A program made the position numbers and the translations under genes. A stretch of DNA of 6,509 nucleotides, from positions 1 through 6,509 of the forward strand of contig CAMORL010000090.1 in assembly GCA_946623765.1 (NCBI GenBank), read 5' to 3'. Position 1 is the stretch's first letter, and each line of letters begins with the position of its first letter. Source of the stretch: an uncultured Clostridia bacterium (GTDB lineage: Bacteria > Bacillota_A > Clostridia > Christensenellales > CAG-138). This document shows positions 1-5,166 of the stretch, in pieces. The notes under the pieces were generated by a model that saw only the letters and a list, made by a program, of their open reading frames with translations, made no database searches and was not told the DNA's origin.

Positions 1-1875
1 GAACACGGCGGGCATGAGGAAAAGGAAAACCGGACCATGCTGATCCGGCTGATCGTGGGGGCTGTGCTCTTTGCGGCAGGGCTTACGGCGCATTTTCTGC
101 ACGCGCCGCTGTATATGGAACTGCCGCTGTTCCTTGCCTGCTACGCTGTCGCGGCGTACGACGTCGTGTGGAACGCGATCCGCGGAATTCTGCGCGGCAA
201 CGTATTCGGCGAGGCGTTTCTGATGACGGTCTCCTCGATCGGCGCGTTTGCGCTCGGCGAATATCCCGAGGGCGCGGCAGTCATGCTGCTCTATCAGCTC
301 GGCGAATGGCTGACCGACCTTGCGCTCGACCGTTCGCAGGATTCGATCCGCGCGATCCTCGACATCCGTCCCGACACGGCGAACGTCGAGCGGAACGGCG
401 AAACCCTTTCCGTCTCCCCCGCCTCCGTTGCGATCGGCGAAACGATCGTCGTGCGTCCCGGCGAGCGCATCCCGCTGGACGGCGTGATCCTGTCCGGCAG
501 CGCGTCGCTTGACACCCGCGCTTTGACCGGCGAATCGGTCCCGCGCACGGCACATGAGGGCGACACGGCGCTGTCCGGCTGCATCGCGCTGGACGGCGTG
601 CTGAAAATCCGCGTCGAAAAGAGTTTCGGTGAATCGACGGCGTCGAAGATCATCCGGCTTGTGGAGGACGCCGCCGACCGAAAAACGCCTGCGGAGCGCT
701 TCATCACGAAGTTTGCAAGGGTCTATACCCCCGTTGTGGTAATTGCCGCGGTGCTGCTTGCCGTCATTCCCTCGCTGTTCACCGGAAACTGGAGCGACTG
801 GATCCACCGCGCCCTGACGTTTCTGGTCATCTCCTGCCCCTGCGCGTTGGTGATTTCGATTCCGCTCGCAGTGTTCGGCGGACTCGGCGCGGCGTCGAGA
901 GCCGGTGTGCTCGTTAAAGGCGGCAACTTTCTCGAAGCGCTGAACAAGGCGCACACGGTGGTGTTTGACAAGACCGGTACGCTGACCGAGGGCAGCTTTG
1001 CGGTGCGCGAAGTTCTGCCTGCGGACGGTTTTACGGCGGAAGAGCTGCTTGCGCTTGCCGCAGGCGCGGAATCGTTCTCCACGCATCCGATCGCAAAGTC
1101 GATCCTTGCCGCTGCGGGCGAAGCGCCGAAGGACGTTTCGGACTGCCGCGAGCTTGCGGGTGCAGGCGTGACGGCGAACGTCGCCGGACGCGCCGTTTCG
1201 GTCGGCAATCAGCGACTGATGACATCTTTGAGCCTTTCGGTTTCTGAACCCGAAGGGATGGGTACCAAGGCGTTCGTTGCGGTGGACGGCGCATATGCGG
1301 GCTGTATCGTGATTGCGGACGCGCTGAAGGCAAGCAGCGCCGCGGCGGTCGAAGGACTTCGCGCCGCGGGCGTGCAGCGGCAGATCATGCTGACCGGCGA
1401 CGCAAAGACGGTTGCGGAAGCGGTGAATCGGGAACTTCACCTCGACGGCGTTTCGGCGGAGCTTTTGCCGGACCGGAAGCTCGCAGCGGTCGAAGAACTC
1501 TATGAGACGCTTCCGAAGGGGAGAACGCTGCTGTTCGTCGGCGACGGCATCAACGACGCGCCGGTGCTTGCCCGCGCGGACGTCGGCGTTGCGATGGGCG
1601 GTCTCGGAAGCGACGCCGCGATCGAAGCGGCGGACGCGATCATCCCTGCGGACGACCCGGCAAAGCTCGTCGATGCGATTGAAATTGCGCGAAAGACGCA
1701 CCGCATCACGGTCGAAAACATCGTGTTCGCGCTGGGCACGAAAGCGATCTTCCTCGTTTTAGGCGCATGCGGTCTCGCAAACCTCTGGGTCGCGGTGTTC
1801 GGCGACGTCGGCGTAATGCTGCTTGCCGTTCTGAATGCGCTCAGAGTGCTGAAAAGAAGCGGAAAAGCTGCATAA
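1..1875 (+). CDS. Zn/Cd/Pb-exporting P1B-type ATPase (CadA/ZntA-like), 5' end outside window
   Basis: This membrane ATPase should pump soft divalent cations (Zn2+, Cd2+, Pb2+) out of the cytoplasm using ATP. The frame is open back to base 1, so the gene starts upstream. The first in-window residues (EHGGHEEKENRT) look like a His/acid-rich linker between an unseen N-terminal metal-binding domain and the first membrane helix; Met at 37 is therefore probably internal. Numbering from that Met, the actuator TGES is at 164-167, the metal-site Cys-Pro-Cys at 267-269, the phosphorylated Asp of DKTGT at 311, the His-Pro of the nucleotide domain at 350-351, TGD at 453-455 and GDGINDAP at 502-509. Lys569 and the DxG motif at Asp590 near the C-terminus, together with CPC, fit the P1B-2 (Zn/Cd/Pb) group rather than the copper group. 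In the family, CadA and ZntA are about 730 residues, so roughly 100 are missing here. Family assignment is near certain; which metal it exports is inferred. Confidence 0.95.
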   Translation, partial: EHGGHEEKENRTMLIRLIVGAVLFAAGLTAHFLHAPLYMELPLFLACYAVAAYDVVWNAIRGILRGNVFGEAFLMTVSSIGAFALGEYPEGAAVMLLYQLGEWLTDLALDRSQDSIRAILDIRPDTANVERNGETLSVSPASVAIGETIVVRPGERIPLDGVILSGSASLDTRALTGESVPRTAHEGDTALSGCIALDGVLKIRVEKSFGESTASKIIRLVEDAADRKTPAERFITKFARVYTPVVVIAAVLLAVIPSLFTGNWSDWIHRALTFLVISCPCALVISIPLAVFGGLGAASRAGVLVKGGNFLEALNKAHTVVFDKTGTLTEGSFAVREVLPADGFTAEELLALAAGAESFSTHPIAKSILAAAGEAPKDVSDCRELAGAGVTANVAGRAVSVGNQRLMTSLSLSVSEPEGMGTKAFVAVDGAYAGCIVIADALKASSAAAVEGLRAAGVQRQIMLTGDAKTVAEAVNRELHLDGVSAELLPDRKLAAVEELYETLPKGRTLLFVGDGINDAPVLARADVGVAMGGLGSDAAIEAADAIIPADDPAKLVDAIEIARKTHRITVENIVFALGTKAIFLVLGACGLANLWVAVFGDVGVMLLAVLNALRVLKRSGKAA

Positions 1876-1880
1876 ACCAC

Positions 1881-1909
1881 TTGACTTTCCAGGGCGGAAC
1901 AGATATGAT
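1881..1909 (+). promoter_or_regulatory. Sigma-A-type promoter for the yitT-like gene
   Basis: A TTGACT box (1881-1886) and a TATGAT box (1904-1909) are separated by exactly 17 nt. Each is one mismatch from consensus. Transcription should start near 1916, about 20 nt before the ATG at 1936. The -35 box begins 5 nt after the ATPase stop codon, and I see no terminator hairpin between the genes, so read-through from the ATPase may add to expression. Confidence 0.75.
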
Positions 1910-1935
1910 TTTTTCGGAAACGGGGGGCTGTGCAT

Positions 1936-2862
1936 ATGAAAAAGAAGACGGCGATCGCTCCGAAGAAGAATCAGAGCATCATCGGATATTATCGGAAATA
2001 CGGCTGGAAGATGGCGGTCAAGGACGTGCTGCACGACATTTGCGGCAGCATTCTCTATGCCGCGGGCATCTATACCTTTGCGGCGACGGCAGACTTCGCG
2101 CCCGGCGGCATCACCGGCGTCGCGATGATCATCAACCATTTTCTCCCGTTCCTCAAAATCGGTCTTTTGACGCTGCTGATCAACGTCCCGGTCGCGATCA
2201 TCTGCTATCGGCTTCTCGGGCGCGTGTTCTTCTTCAAGTCCGTCAAGAGTATGCTGATTTCGGCATTCTTCATGGACGTCGTCTTTCCGCTGATTCCGCA
2301 GTATAACGGCGCCGAAAACCCGCTGCTGGCGGCTCTGTTCGCAGGCGCGCTGTCGGGCGTCGGACTTGCGCTCATTTACATGCCCGGCTCGTCCACCGGC
2401 GGCACGGATTTCGTCATCATGAGCATCCGGAAACTGAAGCCGCATCTGTCCATCGGCTCGATCTCGCTGATCGTGGACGGTGTCGTGATTCTTTTGGGCT
2501 GGCCGGTGTTCGGCAACATCAATGCGGTTCTGTACGGCGTGCTGATGACGATCGTTTCGACCACCATCATCGACAAGGTCATGTACGGCACGGGCACGCG
2601 GCGCATGCTGCTCGTCGTGTCGGACAAAGCGCAGGAGATCGCAAGCGCGATCATGGAGGAAACCGAACGCGGCGCGACACTTGCCGACGTGCGCGGCGCC
2701 TATACCGGCAAGCCGCACCAGATGTTGATGTGCGTGTGCAGCAAGGTCGAGGTCTATACCTCGCGGCGCATCATCAACCGCATCGACCCCGGCGCGATCG
2801 TGATGCTCACCACCGTCGACGAAGCGTACGGAGAGGGCTTTTGGGAACCCGATCTGGACTGA
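1936..2862 (+). CDS. YitT family membrane protein (YitT membrane domain plus DUF2179)
   Basis: This is a 308-residue integral membrane protein of the YitT family, which is widespread in Bacillota and has no firmly established transport substrate. After a basic cytoplasmic N-terminus (residues 1-30), five or six hydrophobic segments run from about 33 to 212. The conserved FAPGGITG segment at 54-61 and the GSSTGGTD segment at 151-158 are typical of the family. A soluble C-terminal DUF2179 domain occupies about 223-305, with GAYTG at 254-258, an Asp-Pro-Gly at 284-286 and YGEGF at 298-302. I chose ATG 1936 because a G-rich stretch (1922-1927) lies 8 nt upstream. An in-frame GTG at 1930 sits too close to it. 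It is a separate unit from the ATPase, with its own promoter and a hairpin terminator downstream. Physiological role: not deducible from the sequence. Confidence 0.92.
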   Translation: MKKKTAIAPKKNQSIIGYYRKYGWKMAVKDVLHDICGSILYAAGIYTFAATADFAPGGITGVAMIINHFLPFLKIGLLTLLINVPVAIICYRLLGRVFFFKSVKSMLISAFFMDVVFPLIPQYNGAENPLLAALFAGALSGVGLALIYMPGSSTGGTDFVIMSIRKLKPHLSIGSISLIVDGVVILLGWPVFGNINAVLYGVLMTIVSTTIIDKVMYGTGTRRMLLVVSDKAQEIASAIMEETERGATLADVRGAYTGKPHQMLMCVCSKVEVYTSRRIINRIDPGAIVMLTTVDEAYGEGFWEPDLD

Positions 2863-2876
2863 AACATGAAGTATTC

Positions 2877-2910
2877 AGCGGCGTGCTTGACAGCGCGCCG
2901 CTTGTTTGTT
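2877..2910 (+). terminator. Hairpin terminator of the yitT-like gene, overlapping the next promoter
   Basis: Bases 2877-2886 pair with 2893-2902 as a 10-bp GC-rich stem with one G-U pair. It is followed by an interrupted T-rich run (TGTTTGTT, 2903-2910). It starts 15 nt after the yitT-like stop codon. The six-base loop is exactly TTGACA, the -35 box of the downstream promoter. The U-tract is imperfect, so termination may be partial. Confidence 0.6.
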
Positions 2911-2915
2911 ACAAT
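2887..2915 (+). promoter_or_regulatory. Strong promoter of the GNAT/ABC-F operon
   Basis: A consensus TTGACA (2887-2892) and a TACAAT box (2910-2915) are 17 nt apart. A TG dinucleotide at 2907-2908 gives an extended -10 element. The predicted transcription start is near 2922, about 198 nt before the acetyltransferase start codon. The promoter is almost perfect, so control of this operon probably acts after initiation, through the leader RNA. Confidence 0.88.
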
Positions 2916-2944
2916 ACAGAAAAACACAGGAGGCAAACGAGCGA

Positions 2945-2956
2945 ATGCGCAACTGA
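2945..2956 (+). CDS. Three-codon upstream ORF (Met-Arg-Asn-stop) in the leader
   Basis: The codons ATG CGC AAC TGA follow a perfect AGGAGG (2928-2933) with 11 nt between. No other start codon lies at usable distance, so this Shine-Dalgarno has no other evident purpose. The stop codon overlaps the first two bases of the 5' arm of the long leader hairpin (2955-2970). A ribosome initiating or terminating here would cover that arm and prevent folding. The product is too short to act as a protein, and its role would be to position a ribosome. Very short leader ORFs are known in antibiotic-responsive attenuators. Translation is not proven. Confidence 0.6.
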   Translation: MRN

Positions 2957-3025
2957 TCCGTCTTTTTCGAATGTAACGGACAACCCGAGCGATCGGGTGC
3001 GTCTTGCGCTGTCGAAAAACGGATC
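2955..3025 (+). promoter_or_regulatory. Anti-antiterminator hairpin of the leader
   Basis: Bases 2955-2970 pair with 3012-3025 to give 14 bp with two unpaired bases on the 5' side. The loop encloses a second hairpin, ACCCGA/TCGGGT (2983-2988 with 2993-2998), capped by a GCGA tetraloop of the GNRA type. With this hairpin formed, the antiterminator bases 3012-3018 are occupied and the downstream terminator is free to fold. It would be the default 'off' state, broken when a ribosome covers 2955-2970. Confidence 0.7.
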
Positions 3026-3087
3026 ACCCTCCTTTTATACCGCCGATGTATCGGTGTATTTGGGTCGTTCCCTGCTTTTCGGCAGCG
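3007..3087 (+). promoter_or_regulatory. Antiterminator pairing, 3007-3018 with 3076-3087
   Basis: Bases 3007-3018 (CGCTGTCGAAAA) can pair with 3076-3087 (TTTTCGGCAGCG) over 12 continuous base pairs, one of them U-G. After one mismatch, 3020-3022 can also pair with 3072-3074. The pairing uses the loop and half of the 3' arm of the terminator, so it excludes the terminator. It also uses the 3' arm of the 2955-3025 hairpin, so it excludes that hairpin too. This is the 'on' state of the switch. Confidence 0.68.
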
Positions 3088-3110
3088 GAGCGATTTTTTG
3101 TTGAGGAGGG
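3027..3110 (+). promoter_or_regulatory. Anti-Shine-Dalgarno pairing that can hide the acetyltransferase RBS
   Basis: CCCTCCT at 3027-3033 is perfectly complementary to AGGAGGG at 3104-3110, the Shine-Dalgarno of the acetyltransferase gene, with one further U-G pair possible. The pairing is nested around the terminator hairpin, so it fits the 'off' state. With the 3007-3018 antiterminator it could form only as a pseudoknot. It may therefore silence transcripts that leak past the terminator. Confidence 0.5.
3065..3099 (+). terminator. Intrinsic terminator in the leader (attenuator)
   Basis: Bases 3065-3075 pair with 3082-3093 in an 11-bp stem with one bulged C (3086) and one G-U pair. The loop is TTTTCG, and six T residues follow at once (3094-3099). 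It ends 4 nt before the Shine-Dalgarno of the acetyltransferase gene and lies downstream of the only recognisable promoter, so it must be bypassed for operon expression. Confidence 0.85.
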
Positions 3111-3119
3111 ATCGAACGG

Positions 3120-3671
3120 ATGGAGATCATAACCGAACGGCTTATGATTACGGAATTTACGCCCGACATGGCGGAAGCGGTGCATTTGAACTCGCTTGAC
3201 GAAGACACCCGCCGCTTCGTGCCGGACGAGGTGTTTGAAACCGTCGAAGACGCCGCGGAAACAATCGCGTTTCTGATGACGCGCTACGGCGGCACGGAAG
3301 GTCCGCTGGTCTATCCCGTGCTGCAAAGAACCGGCGGGAACATCGGCTACGTGCAGGCGGTCCCGTTGGACGGCGGCGAGTGGGAGATCGGCTTTCACAT
3401 TGCGAAGACACACACCGGACGCGGTTACGCGACCGAGGCGGTCCGCGCGTTTCTGCCGGTCATTCTGCCGGCGCTCGGGCTGAAAACCATGGCAGGCGTA
3501 TGCCTTGCGGACAATTACGCGTCGCGGCGCGTAATGGAAAAATGCGGCTTTATAAAGATCTTCGAGGGCATCGGACCCTATCAGGGCGAGCAGCGCAGCA
3601 TCTGCCGCTTCGAATACGGAGGTGATTCATATGATACAGGCAAGAAATATCACGATCACGATCGACCGTGA
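3120..3671 (+). CDS. GNAT family N-acetyltransferase (RimJ/RimL-like)
   Basis: This 183-residue protein should transfer an acetyl group from acetyl-CoA to an amine; the substrate cannot be read from the sequence. It opens with the typical TERLMITEFT strand at 5-14. The acetyl-CoA pyrophosphate loop is at about 95-106 (AKTHTGRGYATE), followed by the family helix. The late motif DNYASRRVMEKCGF at 131-144 is characteristic of the RimJ/RimL type (Acetyltransf_3). The start at ATG 3120 is supported by GGAGG (3105-3109) 10 nt upstream. The last 14 codons overlap the ABC-F gene, and the polar His/Asp-rich tail (about 168-183) is probably dispensable for the fold. It is the first gene after the attenuator. 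It could be a drug-modifying enzyme, a ribosomal-protein acetylase or an unrelated passenger; the position next to an ABC-F gene favours the first two. Confidence 0.88.
   Translation: MEIITERLMITEFTPDMAEAVHLNSLDEDTRRFVPDEVFETVEDAAETIAFLMTRYGGTEGPLVYPVLQRTGGNIGYVQAVPLDGGEWEIGFHIAKTHTGRGYATEAVRAFLPVILPALGLKTMAGVCLADNYASRRVMEKCGFIKIFEGIGPYQGEQRSICRFEYGGDSYDTGKKYHDHDRP
3618..3626 (+). promoter_or_regulatory. Extended Shine-Dalgarno of the ABC-F gene inside the acetyltransferase gene
   Basis: GGAGGTGAT at 3618-3626 is complementary to nine consecutive bases of the usual 16S rRNA 3' end and lies 4 nt before ATG 3631. It fixes the start: the in-frame GTG at 3622 is itself part of this site. Its strength inside the upstream gene suggests heavy, at least partly independent, initiation on the ABC-F message. 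Confidence 0.8.
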
Positions 3672-5166
3672 CCAAAAGACGATCGTCGAAAACCTCTCCT
3701 TCACCGTGCCGGACGGCGCAAAGGTCGCGTTGATCGGCGAGGAGGGCAACGGAAAATCCACGCTTCTGAAGTGGCTCTGCGACCCCGCGCTCGTCGAAGG
3801 CTATGCGACGGTTTCGGGAACCGCGTCCGTTTCCGGCACGAAGGGCTATCTTCCGCAGGAGCTGCCGGCTTCGGAACGGGAACGCGGCGTATACGAATAT
3901 CTGACCGCGCACGTTGACGCGGACACGCTTTCCCCGAAGGCGCTCTCCCGCGCGATGAAGGACGTGGGGCTGCCCTTTGACCTTGCATATTCGGACCGGA
4001 AAATGGGCACGCTGTCCGGCGGCGAACGCGTCAAGCTCGGACTTTGCACGCTGCTTCTGAACGACTGCGACGTGTTGTTTCTGGACGAGCCGAGCAACGA
4101 CCTCGACCTTGACACGCTTTTGTGGCTCGAAGCGTTTCTTTCCTCGGTCAGAAAAACGGTGCTCTATATCTCGCATGACGAGGTGCTGCTTTCACGCACG
4201 GCGGAGGCGGTCATCCATCTGGAACTGGTGCGGCGCAAAAAGATTCCGCGGGCGACGGCGGCGAACATCCCTTATGACGAATACATGCGGCGGCGCGACG
4301 CGGCGTTCGAGCATCAGGCGCAGGTCGCGCAGTTCGAGCAGAAGGCGTTTCGCGAGAAGAAGGAGCGTTATCTTTCGATCTACAATGCCGTCGATCACGC
4401 GCAGGCGTCGCTGACCCGGCAGGATCCGAGTACCGGTCGGCTTTTGAAAAAGAAGATGCACACGGTGCAGTCGATCGGGCGACGGCTTGAAAAGGAGGCG
4501 GCGGAGCTGACCGAAGCCCCGGAAGCGGAATGGGCGATCCTGCCGAAGTGGCTCGGCGGAGAGGTAAAAAGCGGACGGACCGTGCTCGAATACGGACCGG
4601 AGACGCTCTCCCTCGGCGACCGCGTGTTATCGGAGAACGTCGCGATCCGCATTACGGGACCGGAGCGCGTGTGCATCGTCGGACGCAACGGCTGCGGCAA
4701 GACGACGCTTTTGAAACGCCTCGTGCCCGAGATCGAAAAGCGCGGGTACAACGTGTTTTATATGCCGCAGACCTACGCCGATCTGCTGCCGGCGGACCGG
4801 CTCCCGGCGGAGTTTCTCGCGCCCGAGGGCGACAAGGACTCGGTGACCGAGGCAAGAATCTTCCTCGGCAGCATGAAGTATACGACCGACGAGATGGATC
4901 ATCCGATCCGCGCGCTTTCCGGCGGACAGCAGGCAAAGCTGCTTTTATTGAAGGCAATCCTCGACCGTGCGGATGTACTTGTGCTGGACGAACCGACGCG
5001 CAATCTCTCCCCGCTCTCCGCGCCTGCGGTGCGCACGCTTCTCAAAGGCTTTCACGGCGCGATCCTCATGGTCACACATGACCGCAAACTGATCCGGGAG
5101 GCGGCGACTCGCGTTCTGAAGCTCACGCAAGCGGGGCTGACGCCGTTTGATTCGTCCGTGCTCTAA
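3631..5166 (+). CDS. ABC-F family ATPase (probable ribosome-protection or translation factor)
   Basis: This 511-residue soluble protein has two ATP-binding cassettes and no membrane segment, the layout of ABC-F proteins, which bind the ribosomal E site and either assist translation or dislodge antibiotics. NBD1 has Walker A GEEGNGKST (36-44), signature LSGGE (128-132), Walker B with Asp152 and catalytic Glu153, and switch His182. A charged, helical linker at about 184-315 would be the ribosome-probing segment; its predicted tip (about 250-275) is moderately long, a feature associated with resistance types. NBD2 has GRNGCGKTT (351-359), LSGGQ (429-433), Asp453/Glu454 and His483. Both catalytic Glu are present. 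NBD2 reads DEPTRNLSPLS rather than the usual DEPTNHLD. It is co-transcribed with the acetyltransferase gene and shares its attenuator, which favours an antibiotic-resistance role. A housekeeping translation role remains possible. Its last bases overlap the stop of the convergent ZIP gene. Confidence 0.93.
   Translation: MIQARNITITIDRDQKTIVENLSFTVPDGAKVALIGEEGNGKSTLLKWLCDPALVEGYATVSGTASVSGTKGYLPQELPASERERGVYEYLTAHVDADTLSPKALSRAMKDVGLPFDLAYSDRKMGTLSGGERVKLGLCTLLLNDCDVLFLDEPSNDLDLDTLLWLEAFLSSVRKTVLYISHDEVLLSRTAEAVIHLELVRRKKIPRATAANIPYDEYMRRRDAAFEHQAQVAQFEQKAFREKKERYLSIYNAVDHAQASLTRQDPSTGRLLKKKMHTVQSIGRRLEKEAAELTEAPEAEWAILPKWLGGEVKSGRTVLEYGPETLSLGDRVLSENVAIRITGPERVCIVGRNGCGKTTLLKRLVPEIEKRGYNVFYMPQTYADLLPADRLPAEFLAPEGDKDSVTEARIFLGSMKYTTDEMDHPIRALSGGQQAKLLLLKAILDRADVLVLDEPTRNLSPLSAPAVRTLLKGFHGAILMVTHDRKLIREAATRVLKLTQAGLTPFDSSVL

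Larger units (their letters stand above)
2922..3119 (+). promoter_or_regulatory. Attenuator leader RNA of the GNAT/ABC-F operon
   Basis: This roughly 198-nt leader lies between a strong promoter and the acetyltransferase gene. In order it holds a Shine-Dalgarno site and three-codon ORF (2928-2956), a long hairpin (2955-3025) with an inner GNRA-capped hairpin (2983-2998), an anti-Shine-Dalgarno heptamer (3027-3033), a small hairpin (3037-3059), an intrinsic terminator (3065-3099) and the downstream Shine-Dalgarno (3104-3110). The 3' arm of the long hairpin can instead pair with the terminator, which gives an on/off switch. By analogy with leaders of ABC-F resistance genes such as vmlR of Bacillus subtilis and lmo0919 of Listeria, the likely signal is a ribosome stalled by an antibiotic. 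I found no match to a riboswitch class or T-box that I could recognise. The pairings are seen in the sequence; the signal is inferred. Confidence 0.75.

Noticed and set aside
1930..1938. GTG 1930 as the start of the yitT-like gene
   Set aside because: It leaves only 2 nt after the G-rich ribosome binding stretch; ATG 1936 has normal spacing.
1759..2718. Long minus-strand ORF of 319 codons opposite the yitT-like gene
   Set aside because: It is Arg/Asp/His-rich and low in hydrophobic order, lies opposite a clearly recognised family member, and has no supporting ribosome binding site; it is a product of GC-rich codon bias.
3037..3099. T-box riboswitch upstream of the acetyltransferase gene
   Set aside because: The terminator resembles those of T-box leaders, but I found no good match to the conserved T-box sequence (GGGTGGNACCGCG type), no stem I specifier region, and the genes are not amino-acid related.
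2730..3104. Plus-strand ORF of 124 codons crossing the end of the yitT-like gene and the leader
   Set aside because: It runs through the terminator, promoter and attenuator structures and resembles no protein that I recognise. Its open frame looks accidental.
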